From assembly GCA_023213395.1 (NCBI GenBank), contig CM041465.1, positions 106,771,741 to 106,835,740 on the forward strand: a DNA stretch of 64,000 bases, written 5' to 3'. Shown here piece by piece: positions 33,504 to 43,493 of the stretch. The position numbers and the translations under genes are program-made. Numbering within the stretch: the stretch's first letter is position 1; each line of letters opens with the position of its first letter. Source of the stretch: Cycas panzhihuaensis. Taxonomy: Eukaryota > Cycadophyta. The notes beneath the pieces are model-generated. The model worked only from the letters and a program-made list of their open reading frames with translations, was not told the DNA's origin and did no database searches.

Positions 33504-34190
33504 AGGCTCCTAGGTCCTCCTGCCTGTGAAGAAGCAAATTTGGGCTTCATTAAAAGGAGAAGAAGAATACTGGAGACAAACAACTATCACAAGACTCTGT
33601 TGTGTGAAGACAAACTGTCCAGGCGAATTTGAAAGAAGAATCGTACGGATTTGCACGAATGTACGGACTTGTACGGACGTCAAAAATCGAAGTCATCAGA
33701 ATTCGATGAAACTCACCCAGATCGTAGATCGGGGCCTCCTCTACGTCTTTCTCTTTTGCAACGACATCATTCGGAGCCGTTTTGACCCAGGTTCAGGCCA
33801 AAATATAGGCACGCGGGTTTGGAGCCTTCTCTCAGTGTTTTTTCAAAAAAATTCGATCAAAATTCCTATTACAAAGTACTTGAATCTTTTCTCATCACTA
33901 GACGAAGAGATGAAATGATTGCTTGCATGAATCTGAGTTGATTTTTCTGCATTTTTCCTCAAAAACGTCAAAAACCCTTGGGCGCGGGTTTACTCTTTTG
34001 TCAGGGATTTTCTCTCACATCTAAAGCCTAGTCAAGAAAATAAATACAGATTCGGACACCCATTTGAGAGATCTTTCATTCAATACCATTTTCGTCTCTA
34101 TCTGTACAACTTCTGTTTCGTACGGAAATCCATACAGCAGGCTGTACATACATTTAAACCTGTTTTTTCTGCCTCCAATCGCTCTTAACA
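33504..34190 (+). other. E3 leader with two GTACGGA clusters
   Basis: 687 bases before the gag ATG. GTACGGA-type words cluster at 33641-33680 and 34102-34147. One open stretch (33526-33918) has no known domain and is probably chance. The leader corresponds in length and motif positions to those of H and K. Confidence 0.6.
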
Positions 34191-36539
34191 ATGGCCTCCT
34201 CTGTTGGTTCGCTGATTGAAACTGAGAAACTTACAGAAATGAATTTTAGTGTTTGGAAAATCAACATTAAAGGGTTGTTGAGAGCAAAGCGCGCCTGGAA
34301 AATCACTACTGGGGCTGAAAAACAACCTGCTGATGCAACAACCTTGACTAGTTGGGAGGAAAGAAATAATGTTGTTGTTCTAGTTCTTAAACTCTCGATT
34401 TCTAACTCATTATTAGTTTATGTGGATGGCCTAGAAAATGCAAATGAAATTTGGCAAGTTATGACTTCAATGTTTAGTAGAAAAAATGAAGCTAGAATTG
34501 TGGCATTAAGAGAAGAGCTCTATAAATTGAAAATGAGAGAGGGTCAAACTGTGTTAGATTTCTTAACCAAGTTAACTAGCATTAAAACTGCCCTTCTCAC
34601 AGCGGGAGATAAGTTAACGGACACAGAACTAATTCACCTGGTGCTTAATAAACTTCCAAAGTCTTTTGATAACATGGTAAATATGTTGACAGGAGGAGGA
34701 CATACAGCCACAATGTCTTTTGATACTCTGACAGGACATATGTATGCTCAAGATCAAAGAAATCAAAGGTATGAAGAAGAGTCAGAAATTAAAGAAGCAC
34801 TCATTTCTAAACTTCAGTTAGGAGGCAGAGGAAGAGGACAATTCAATCCTAGATCAAGAGGAAGAACACCAGCAAGTCACAGGGGACGTTGGACGGAAGG
34901 AAGAGGACGAGGAAGAATGATCAGCAATCCACCTCGAGATGCCAGAGTATGTTTTAACTGCGGAAAACCAGGTCACTTTTCAAGTAACTGTAGAGCTTTT
35001 GATGTTTGTTATCATTGTGGCCAAACAGGTCATTACCCCTATCAGTGTTATCAGAAACGTGCAAAACTGCAGAAAGGAAAACAACAGGTATTCGGAAATT
35101 ATAGCAAAGAAAAAGACATACCAGAAGAAGAAATTGAAACTGCTTTTATTGCAGCCCTGGCAGCCAATGCAAGTGCAACAGAAAATTGGTATATAGACTC
35201 GGGACCCTCACATCATATGACAGGAGTCAAAGAATGGTTTGAAATCATCAAACCTTATGAATGCAATACATCTATTGAGCTAGGAGATAATTTTCCCTTA
35301 CACATAAGGGGAATAGGACAAATCGCCATACTAATCGACGAAAAAATTCAACGTATAGGCAATGTTTTTTTTGTACCTGGAATAAACAAAAATCTCCTGT
35401 CAGTATCACAATTGAGCGATAAAAAGTTAAGAACAATATTTGATGAACATGGATATTGTTATATCCTTGATATGAAAAGGAATGGGATAGTTATAGCTAA
35501 AGGAGAAAAATGCAATAGGTTGTATAAACTCCTTTCAACTCCTGTAATGCCTGATAAAGGCCCCACCAAAATGATTTCTGATGTAAAAGCTCTTGTTGCA
35601 TATAGCATTGATAATAGTGAAATTTGGCATTTGAAGTATGGTCATATCTCTCATGATAGGTTAGAAAGATTAAAAAAATATAACATGGTAAATGGTCTGC
35701 CAGATATCTCATTTAACCATTTTGTATGTAAAAGTTGTATGATGGGAAAACAACACAGAACTCCGTTTTCAAAGAGTACTGGCGCACAATGCAGATTGGA
35801 ATTAATACACACTGATCTATGTGGTCCGTTTACGCCTATCTCAACAAATGGATCAAGGTATTTCTTGACCTTCATTGATGATTTTTTTAGAAAAACTTGG
35901 GTGTACTTTCTATCTAGTAAATCGAAAACATTTGGATATTTTAAAGAATTTAAAGCTGCAAATGAATTGGAAAGCGGTCAAAGGATCAAATATGTTCGTT
36001 CAGATAGAGGTGGAGAGTTTATGTCTAATGAATTCATTCATTTTTGCAAAATACATGGAATTCAAAGACAGTTCACAACACCTTATACACCTCAATCCAA
36101 TGGAGTTGCAGAAAGAATGAACAGAACAATTGTAGAAATGGCTCGTTGCATACTAAATAATAGAGATTTAGCAAAGAAATATTGGGCAGAAGCTGTACAT
36201 ACAGCTGCATATTTGATCAACAGAAGCCCTACTCAGTCCTTAGACAATATAACTCCTGAAGAAGTATGGTCAGGACACAAACCTGATGTAAGCCATTTAA
36301 AAATATTTGGCTGCAAGGCTTATGTTCATATTCCAGATAAGAAAAGAGCCAAATTAGACAATAAAAGCATAGAATGCATAATGGTTGGATACAACAACCA
36401 TTCAAAGGCCTACAGGTGCATGGATCCAAAAACAGATAAGCTTTATGTCAGTAGGGATGTAATTTTTGATGAGAAAAAGGAAAATATTGATACAGCAGTG
36501 CAGATCGATGAAGATCATTTGGATATATGTCCTGACTAG
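34191..36539 (+). CDS. E3: gag-protease-integrase polyprotein (782 residues, then TAG)
   Basis: Start ATG 34191. Gag: WKINIKGLLRAKRAWKI (residues 23-39), an RGRGQFNPRSRGR basic region, two CCHC knuckles (254-267 CFNCGKPGHFSSNC; 273-286 CYHCGQTGHYPYQC). Protease site at 334-341: YIDSGPSH with Asp336; the usual DSGA/S is DSGP here, which may weaken activity. Integrase: His pair in IWHLKYGHISHDR, KSCMMGKQH, catalytic Asp542 (HTDLCGPF), Asp605 (RSDRGGEF), Glu641 (NGVAERMNRT). The triad is complete with 35-residue spacing. The frame ends at a TAG (36537) in the linker before RT and continues in the same frame afterwards, so the ancestor was one polyprotein. Confidence 0.9.
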   Translation: MASSVGSLIETEKLTEMNFSVWKINIKGLLRAKRAWKITTGAEKQPADATTLTSWEERNNVVVLVLKLSISNSLLVYVDGLENANEIWQVMTSMFSRKNEARIVALREELYKLKMREGQTVLDFLTKLTSIKTALLTAGDKLTDTELIHLVLNKLPKSFDNMVNMLTGGGHTATMSFDTLTGHMYAQDQRNQRYEEESEIKEALISKLQLGGRGRGQFNPRSRGRTPASHRGRWTEGRGRGRMISNPPRDARVCFNCGKPGHFSSNCRAFDVCYHCGQTGHYPYQCYQKRAKLQKGKQQVFGNYSKEKDIPEEEIETAFIAALAANASATENWYIDSGPSHHMTGVKEWFEIIKPYECNTSIELGDNFPLHIRGIGQIAILIDEKIQRIGNVFFVPGINKNLLSVSQLSDKKLRTIFDEHGYCYILDMKRNGIVIAKGEKCNRLYKLLSTPVMPDKGPTKMISDVKALVAYSIDNSEIWHLKYGHISHDRLERLKKYNMVNGLPDISFNHFVCKSCMMGKQHRTPFSKSTGAQCRLELIHTDLCGPFTPISTNGSRYFLTFIDDFFRKTWVYFLSSKSKTFGYFKEFKAANELESGQRIKYVRSDRGGEFMSNEFIHFCKIHGIQRQFTTPYTPQSNGVAERMNRTIVEMARCILNNRDLAKKYWAEAVHTAAYLINRSPTQSLDNITPEEVWSGHKPDVSHLKIFGCKAYVHIPDKKRAKLDNKSIECIMVGYNNHSKAYRCMDPKTDKLYVSRDVIFDEKKENIDTAVQIDEDHLDICPD

Positions 36540-38325
36540 TTGGAAGACAAGTCAGATATAACCTCAGAAAGAATTGAGACAGAAGAAGATCCTTCAGAAA
36601 ATAAGATTCCAGATAAGCAACTAACCAGTAGTTGCAACCTCCAGTTAGACAACAGCTCTAATTCCAGAGATGAAGAAAATAAGTCGTTACAAGAATGCAC
36701 CTCAAAAAGAGTACCAAGGTGGTATCTTAAAACTCTTGAAGAAACAAAATGAGAGGTATTTGAACATCGAACAAGATCACAGAAACCTCAAGCATTGCTT
36801 TGTTCCATTGAACCAAACTCTTATAAAGAAGCCAGTAGCTCCCAAAATTGGAGAATTGCGATGGATGCTGAAATTGAAGCCATACAAAAGAACAAGACAT
36901 GGGACCTCGTCCCAATTCCTGAAGATAAACCCATTGTAAACTGTAAATGGGTATACAAGATAAAAGAGAAGCCAAATGGAGAAATAGAAAAATACAAGGC
37001 CAAACTGGTAGCAAAAGGCTATATTCAAACAGCAGGAATCGATTACGAAGAAACATTTTCACCAGTGGCAAAATTGAACACGGAAGAACGTTGATTGCTC
37101 TTCTTTGCTCAAAAAGGTTAGGAAATCTATCAAATGGACGTCAAAAGTGCGTTCTTGAATGGAGACCTGCAGGAAGAGGTGTATATGTATCAACCAGAAG
37201 GATACATAAAACCAGGACAAGAAAATATGGTTTGCAAATTGAAGAAGGCATTGTATGGGCTTAAACAAGCTCCAAAAGCCTGGTATGCTAAATTAGATTC
37301 ATACTTAACAGAAAATGGTTTTCATTGATGTGAATCTGATCATAGTCTGTATGTAAAAGGTAATTCAGGATCAAACTCCATTGTTGTAGTGTATGTGGAC
37401 GACATGCTGATTACTGGAGATGACACAAATTCAATAGCATTCATTAAAAATAAGTTTGAAAAAGTATTTGAAATGACAGATTTAGGAATGCTGCATTATT
37501 ACCTTGGAATAGAAATTAAACAAAACAATTCTTCCATTACTCTCTCACAAAGAAAGTATGTAAAGAACTTGCTGACCAAGTTTGGAATGGAAAATTGTAA
37601 TATTGTCAATACATCGATGGAAATAGGGGTTGTGTTGAATACAGAACAAGCTGCAGCTTCAGTCGATGCCACACAATACAGACAACTAATTGGAAGCTTA
37701 ATATATCTCATAGCCACACGACCAGACATTTCATATGATGTAGGATTGATTTCCAAATTCATGGAAAATCCCAAAATCCCACACTAGAATGCTACAAAAA
37801 GAATCTTGCGTTACTTGAAAGGAACCATGAATCTTGGCCTGAAATATGATAAAGAAAACAATACACAATTAACAGGTCTCTACGATTGATCAATGGAGAT
37901 AAAACAGATAGAAAGTCAACATCAGGGTATTGCTTCTTCCTTGGAAAATCCTTGATCTCCTGGAGCAGTAAAAAACAGTCGACGGTTGCATTGTCCTCAA
38001 CAGAAGCAGAATACAAGTCAACAGTCAACGCTGCTTGTGAAGGAATATGGATTAGACAACTTTCGAAGGAACTGGTGGAAGAACAAACAATGTCTACTCG
38101 GATATTTTGTGACAATCAAAGCACCATAAAAATGACAAAAAATCCTATATTACATGCTAGAACAAAGCATATCGAGGTACATCATCATTTTATCAGGGAA
38201 AAGGTACAGAATAGAGAAATTGAACTTCAACATTGTCCGTCAGAAGATCAAATTGCTGATGTACTCACTAAACCTCTTGGAAAAGAGAAATTCAGTGTCT
38301 TCAGAAACCTACTGGGGTTAAGATA
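36540..38325 (+). pseudogene. E3: reverse transcriptase and RNase H, with stops and a frameshift
   Basis: Continues the 34191 frame: linker, [107 protein letters not shown] (Asp pair 37398-37403), LIGSLIYLIATRPDISYDVG. Stops fall at 36750 (TGA), 37119 (TAG), 37326 (TGA) and 37785 (TAG). Small compensating indels lie near 37080-37105, and a frameshift near 37880 precedes RNase H (37886-38323: [51 protein letters not shown]). Catalytic residues are kept. Confidence 0.9.
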
Positions 38326-38367
38326 GGTAAAACATTAAGAGGGGGTGTAAAAGGTAATGTTTTACCT
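38325..38367 (+). other. E3 PPT inside an inverted repeat
   Basis: The arms 38325-38337 (aggtaaaacatta) and 38355-38367 (taatgttttacct) are perfect 13-bp complements. The 17-base loop holds the polypurine tract agaggggg and the first bases of the 3' LTR. See the finding on PPT hairpins. Confidence 0.85.
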
Positions 38368-38551
38368 TAGGTTATAACATTTAATGTAAGGGTCTTGTAC
38401 CACTTCCTCCTCCTTTCTTAAGTTGACAAGTGGCATCACATTGTTGAGCGGTTGCCATTTGTACCCACCTTGTACTTGTATATATATGTAACGAATCATC
38501 AATAAAGAACATTGAGAGAGTGAATTTATTCCTCATCAAGGTTTTGTTACA
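38346..38551 (+). repeat. 3' LTR of E3
   Basis: 206 bp, about 97% identical to the 5' copy, followed by the target repeat GTAGA. Confidence 0.95.
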
Positions 38552-38556
38552 GTAGA

Positions 38557-38751
38557 CAGACAAATGAGTAAGTTCTAAATGAGATGGTGATTGTTATGTG
38601 CCAGTATAATGCCACAGGATCCATCCATGTATTGTGACGATATGCTACAACCCTTGATGTTAATTGATTGACAATTGATACATCTTGTTTGGTTAGTTCG
38701 TACGGTTATATAATTGTTTTTTTTTTCTATTTCCATAGATTTGGACTTGGT
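38557..38751 (-). other. E2 leader, right part
   Basis: 195 bases between the E3 target repeat and the PBS of E2. No coding sign. Confidence 0.6.
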
Positions 38752-38763
38752 GCTCTGATACCA
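38752..38763 (-). other. E2 primer binding site (tRNA-iMet)
   Basis: On the minus strand TGGTATCAGAGC, a perfect initiator tRNA-Met complement, two bases after the 5' LTR. Confidence 0.9.
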
Positions 38764-38765
38764 CT

Positions 38766-38975
38766 TGAGGTGACCCTACTTAGTCACACTCGTGAACAAG
38801 AAATAGGTTTGGTCAAGGTTGTAAAATACCCGAAGATATATGTTTGTTTATAATCAACTGATGGTGAAAATGATTAATATGATCCATATTTATAGTTGTC
38901 TATATGAAGGGATGTGACTCATTATTAATAGTTGTCACCCTTCCTTAATTTACTTAATTAAATTGGCTCGTTACA
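38766..38975 (-). repeat. 5' LTR of E2
   Basis: 210 bp, partner of 27272-27480. Next to it is CCTGG, the second target-site copy. Confidence 0.92.
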
Positions 38976-38980
38976 CCTGG

Positions 38981-39350
38981 ACTAGCAAGAAACAACCCAC
39001 TATAGCTTAGTCATCCATCGAAGCAAAATACAAGGCAGTTGTCAATGCCACGTGTGAAGCAATATGCGTCAAACAACTACTTGAAGATTTAAAGCAAGAA
39101 CAAAGCCAAGCTACCTCCATTTCTTTTGATAACCAGAGTGTTATCAAATGACAAAAAATTCAATGTTTCATCCCATAACGAAACACATTGAAGTCCATCA
39201 TCACTTTATAGAGAAAAAGTACAAGCAAATGAAATAGATCTATTGTATTGTACCGATGAAGAACAACTTCTTGATATCCTTACAAAGCCACTATCAAAAG
39301 ACAAATTCCAATACTTCATGCAATCGTTTGGTATTAAAGATCAAAGATAA
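38981..39350 (+). pseudogene. E1 RNase H, continuation after E2
   Basis: Resumes the domain broken at 27271: TSKKQPTIA, SSIEAKYKAVVNATCEAI, then decayed sequence to KPLSKDKFQYF near 39290. Multiple stops. It joins to 27266 when E2 and one target copy are removed. Confidence 0.85.
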
Positions 39351-39389
39351 AACATTAAGAGCAGGTATTAGAGTAATAATGTTTTATCT
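39345..39389 (+). other. E1 PPT inside an inverted repeat
   Basis: Arms agataaaacatta (39345-39357) and taatgttttatct (39377-39389), 13 bp perfect. The loop contains agagcagg and the LTR start. Confidence 0.85.
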
Positions 39390-39572
39390 ATTATGTCTAT
39401 GTTTTCTGAAATTAACTTGAGGGTTATGTGTCCAATTTCTCTTTAATGTAATGTTGACACTTGGCCTACATGCATAGGCTCTCATATGTACACATGATGC
39501 ATTTATACTAGAGTATTTCTCTCTCATTAATGAATTGGAGTATTTTCTTCATCTATTCCAATTGTTCTAACA
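39366..39572 (+). repeat. 3' LTR of E1
   Basis: 207 bp. The first bases are TATTAGAG where the 5' copy has TGTTAGAG. It ends TTCTAACA, followed by target repeat AATCT. Confidence 0.92.
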
Positions 39573-39577
39573 AATCT

Positions 39578-40111
39578 ACCTCATAGGCACCTTTGAGTCT
39601 ACTTTGTGGGGCCCATTCAACCAACAACTACCCACAAATCATCACCATCGCAAGGTGATCAAACCTACATTTGCGCTCTTTACACGTGAACCAATAGCAC
39701 TCATTTTTTAGGTCACCATGACCTCATTTGTGCCCATATCATAGCCTTCACATCATGTAAGACTCAATCCATCCATACGTTCTATATCCCCCCAAGAAAA
39801 AAATATTTAAAATAATAAAGATTGGGGACCAAACTCTGAAACTCCTACAAGCTATATGTTTTGATGCACCACAAGCATAAATATTTGTCCACTAAATCAA
39901 TTTCAAAGCAATTTCATTATACATTACAAATCTAAGCTTCATAGATCGTCGAATCCATAATCCTCCTTCCTATCTGACATAACTTCCATAAATAAGTTTC
40001 GATAAAATCCTTCAAACAAACATAATTAATCTATCTTCAAGATACTTCCAACATAATGTTGACATATTAAAACAAGGACTTGACATGACTTCTGAAGGAC
40101 CAAACCATTAA
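39578..40111. other. unassigned, host DNA of the E1 nest
   Basis: It continues the sequence left of E1 (ending 22626). There is no frame of interest. If the LTR at 40124 is real, this would be the leader of a minus-strand copia element into which E1 inserted. Confidence 0.4.
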
Positions 40112-40385
40112 GCTCAAATACCATGCTAGAAAATAAAATCACACCGAAATATCATAATAGAAAATTATATAAAAATCTGTTAAACCATGATAAAGAAAAA
40201 TGAAATATGCACCAATGTAAAATACAAAAAAATGGAAAAGAATGATCACTCTTCATCTATTGCATTAGACAAGATACATATTTATGAATATAGTCCACCT
40301 CATAGAGGTTTAACTAAATTTGAGAACCTCTAATATAATCTATAAGAAAACATGAAGATGTAAACTCTAAACACACATTTTAACA
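40112..40385 (-). repeat. copia-type LTR with adjacent PBS
   Basis: On the minus strand the segment 40385-40124 starts TGTTAAAATG and ends TTTCTAGCA (262 bp). It is followed directly by TGGTATTTGAGC (40123-40112), 10 of 12 matches to the tRNA-Met site. These features suggest the 5' LTR of a minus-strand copia element. No matching second LTR was found. Confidence 0.5.
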
Positions 40386-41808
40386 TTGCTCCCATATTAA
40401 TGTCTACACAAGGGTGCACCTCTTTAAAATGTATATGCACAACATTTGAGGGATAACTATTACAATAATCATTGATTGACTATCAAATAAACATTATTCT
40501 ACAATAGCACCATGGCAGACTACATACAACAAGTCAAAGCAATGAAGAATGAACTTGGCACAATCAATGAAATAGTCACCAACAAAGAGTTAGTCACTAC
40601 CACCTTGAAAAGTTTGCGGAAGTCTTATGAGAGTTTTATTACTAGCTTGAAAATAGCTAGAAAGCTTAATGCAATCATCTTTAACAAGCTTGAATGCTTA
40701 TTGTTGAAGCATGAACAATTATTGAAAGAGAATGATGAAGGTGAGTGATCAAGCACATATGCAACTATAAAGGTGAGAAACCTTTTATGCAATTAAAAAG
40801 TTTCTCTCCAAAGGGTCAAAAGGAGGATCCAAGATTCTCTAAAGTACCAAACAAGTCAAAGGCACCAATATGTCACTATAGTGGCAATGGAGGACATTTT
40901 CAAAAGGATTATAGAAAAAGACAATATGAACTACAAAGTAGTCCAACCAGTTTATAAATAACAAGGAGTCAAAAGGCAAACAACTCTTTGTTGCTACTTT
41001 TTAGTCAAAGGACAATGTTGATGATGCTTGATTTATTGACTCGAAAGCCCCTTGACATGTGACAAGTAAGTTAGAATGGTTCAGCCATACATATGAGTCA
41101 AAAACTCAATATGTTACACTTGGAGACAATACCATAATGTTAGTCAAAGAAATTGGGGAAGTTCCAATTGTTACTCCAAGTGGTAATAATCCCTCCATTG
41201 ATAATGTTTATATGTGCCTAGATTGAGGAAAAATCTAATTTCAATTAGCCAATTTGAAAAGAAAAAGTGAGTGTCCACTTTGAGCATAATAAATGTATAT
41301 AGATGTTATTGATGTACGTGTTGAAATTAATGTTTAGACTAAATATGGTATGTGGTTTACCTAAACTTCCAATTAAAAATTGTTTGTATAAAGCTTGCAT
41401 AATAGGTAAACAACACAAGGAAATTTTTTGAAAGGACAAAGCTTAGAGAGTGATGGAAAAATTAGGATCAATTCATTCTAATGTATGTGGACCAATGCCA
41501 ACAAAACCATTTAGAGATGCTAAGTATTTTGTAACCTTCATTGATGATTTTCTAAGGACAATTTGGGTTTATCCTATAAAGGATAAAGCTCATACCTTTG
41601 ATATGTTCAAAGAGTTCAAAAAAGAGATTGAATATAGAAGTAGGCACAAGTCGAAGATCTTAAGATTTGATAATGAAGGAGAGTATACCCCTAAGGAGCT
41701 TGATCAGTATTGTAAGGATCACAGAATCAAAAGGTAGTTGACACCTATGTATACACCACAAAAAAATGGAGTTGTAGAAAGAATGAACAAGACTATGGTT
41801 GAAAAGGC
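40386..41808 (+). pseudogene. copia fragment J: gag, protease, integrase
   Basis: Plus strand. 40512-40748 reads gag middle (ADYIQQVKAMKNELGTI; LKSLRKSYESFITSLK). 40865-40925 is a damaged knuckle (CHYSGNGGHFQKD). 41030-41220 is degraded protease with VTLGDNTIMLV. 41390-41737 is integrase: KACIIGKQH, LGSIHSNVCGPMPTKPF (Asp position reads Asn), YFVTFIDDFLRTIWVYPI, ILRFDNEGEYTPKEL, then after a stop NGVVERMNKTMVEKAK. It stops at 41808 where the LTR of K starts. Its LTRs are not present. A different copia lineage from E3/K. Confidence 0.8.
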
Positions 41809-41996
41809 CAAACTCACAATATGAAAGAAATGGAATGCTTGATTATGTGAGAGAGAACCTCTCAATATATATACATCAATAATTTGTAACTACTTTCTAT
41901 CCGTTTGACACGTGTCAAACACTTGTCTTTATTACATGAAGAGGGGTTTAATACATGACCCTAAAGAATGTCTAAATAAAACATTACATCTTAACA
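41809..41996 (-). repeat. 3' LTR of K, terminus truncated
   Basis: Pairs with 46791-46966. On the minus strand it starts TGTTAAGATGTAATG after the PPT and ends without the tgtaaaa-complement terminus. Confidence 0.85.
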
Positions 41997-42019
41997 CCCT
42001 CTCTTAATGTTTTATCTAG
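41972..42019 (-). other. K PPT inside an inverted repeat
   Basis: Arms 41972-41986 and 42005-42019 match at 14 of 15 positions. The loop (41987-42004) contains the PPT (agagagggtg on the minus strand) and the LTR start. Confidence 0.85.
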
Positions 42020-43490
42020 TTAAACCCAACCTATCTCTAAGAAATTGAAATTTATCCTTGTTGAGTGGCTTTGTCAGAATATTTACAACTTATTCATTCA
42101 TCGAACTGTGTGTTAGATCAATCTCCTTGTTTCGTACCTTTTCCCGTATGAAGTGATGGTGCACTTCAATATGCTTGGTTCGAGCATGAAAGACTGGATT
42201 CTTGGTCAATTTTATTGCACTCTAGTTGTCATAAAAAAGTGTTGTTAGTTCATGTTGCTGCAAATCCAAATCTACCAAAAGTTGTCTCAACCAAACTGCT
42301 TCATAAGAGGCACTAATTGCTGACTTGTACTCTGCTTCTATGGATGATAAAGCAACTATTGGTTGCCGTTTGCTGCTCCATGAGACTATTTTTGATCCAA
42401 GGAAGAAGTAGTATCCACTTGTTGATTTCCTTTTTTTTTAATCTTCTGCCCAATCTAAATCACAAGACCCAATCAATTTACCTATTTCATTTTCTGGATA
42501 CGTGAGTCTTAAGTCAGATGTTCCTTTTAGATATCTAAGTATCCTCTTTGCAACTCTCTAGTGTGCTAGCTTTGGATCTTGCATATATCTTGAAACTAGC
42601 CCAACAGAGTAAGAGATATCAGGTTCAGTTGCAGTGAGATATATTAGACTCCCAATTAGTTGTCTATACAAAGTTGCATCAACCGAGGTGTCTTCTGCAG
42701 ATGGAGTTAAATCACAACTGATTTCCATAGGGGTTGTACAACTGTTGCATTCTTCCATTTTGAATTTTTCCAACAAATTCTTGGTGTATTTGTTTTGAGG
42801 CAGAGCGATTGAGTCTTATTTCTGATTGACTTCTATACCTAGATAGTAGTTTAGAAGTCCTAAATTAGTCATTTCAAAATCTTTTTCTAATTGTGCTTTT
42901 ATGTTTACTATGGATTATGTGTCGCTTCCTGTGAGAATCATACCATCTACATAGACTACAATTATTGTGATCAGTTCTTGATTTCTTTTCACATATAGAC
43001 TGGAATCTGAGTCACAACTTTGAAATCCATTCTGAGTGAGATATTTATTTGATTTGGTGTGCCATGCCCTTTGAGCTTGTTTTAGTCCATATAATGCCTT
43101 TTTCAACCTGCATACAAGATATTCTTGAGCACTTTGAACATATCCTTTTGGTTGTTTTATGTAAACCTCTTCTTCGAGATCCCCATTCAAGAAAGCACTC
43201 TTTACGTCCAATTGGTAAATTTTTCAATTATGTTGTGCAGCTAAGGCTATTACCATTCTCACTGTATTCAGTTTTGCAATTGGTGAGAAGGTTTCCTCAT
43301 AATCTACTCCAGTTGTCTAAGTGTAACCCTTAGCTACCAGTCTAACCTTATATTTTTCTATTCACCATCAGAATTTTTTTTTAATCTTATAAACCAACTT
43401 GCAATTAACAATAGGTTTACCTATAGGTGGTTCGACCAGCTCCCATGTTTTGTTTATGGAAATTGATTCCATTTCCGCATCCATTACAGC
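42020..43490 (-). pseudogene. K: reverse transcriptase and RNase H
   Basis: Minus strand. RT: CKLVYKIK near 43400, [23 protein letters not shown], then [20 protein letters not shown] (43211), [29 protein letters not shown] (42955). The second Asp of the YVDD box is Gly (VDG), so the catalytic site is lost. Next TRPDISYS-like ATEPDISYSVGLVSRYM (42620) and RNase H to 42040 ([21 protein letters not shown]-like). Stops at several places. Confidence 0.85.
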
Positions 43491-43493
43491 TTG

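Larger units (their letters stand above)
33287..38551 (+). mobile_element. copia element E3, youngest of the nest (5.3 kb)
   Basis: LTRs 33287-33491 and 38346-38551, ends TGTAA...TTACA, exact target duplication GTAGA (33282-33286, 38552-38556). Internal order: PBS, leader, gag, protease, integrase, RT, RNase H, PPT. I count six substitutions (all transitions) and one indel between the LTRs, about 3%. It lies in the leader of E2. It is the best preserved copia copy here but carries several stops and a frameshift in pol. Confidence 0.96.
27272..38975 (-). mobile_element. gypsy chromovirus E2, nested in E1
   Basis: LTRs 27272-27480 and 38766-38975 (TGAGGTGACC... ending TTACA/TTATA). Target copies are CCTAG (27267-27271) and CCTGG (38976-38980), one mismatch. 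On the minus strand: PBS, leader, gag, protease, RT, RNase H, integrase, chromodomain, PPT. Integrase after RNase H plus a chromodomain defines a chromovirus; motifs such as KCLQTYLRSFV suggest a Reina-like relative. Hand-counted LTR divergence is roughly 17 in 209. Copia E3 is inserted in the leader. The coding part carries many stops. Confidence 0.94.
22627..39572 (+). mobile_element. copia element E1, outermost of a three-level nest
   Basis: LTRs at 22627-22829 and 39366-39572 share TGTTAGAGTAAT-type starts and TTGTTCTAACA ends. Target duplication AATCT flanks both sides (22622-22626, 39573-39577). The internal order is PBS, gag, protease, integrase, RT, RNase H, so Ty1/copia. The RNase H region is split at 27271 by gypsy E2, which itself holds E3. 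Without E2 the element is about 5.2 kb. Hand comparison of the LTRs gives about 17 substitutions in roughly 203 aligned bases plus two small indels. The coding part is heavily decayed. Confidence 0.95.

Noticed and set aside
33526-33918. 130-codon ORF in the E3 leader as a gene
   Set aside because: It lies between PBS and gag, has no motif and no equivalent open frame in the leaders of H or K.
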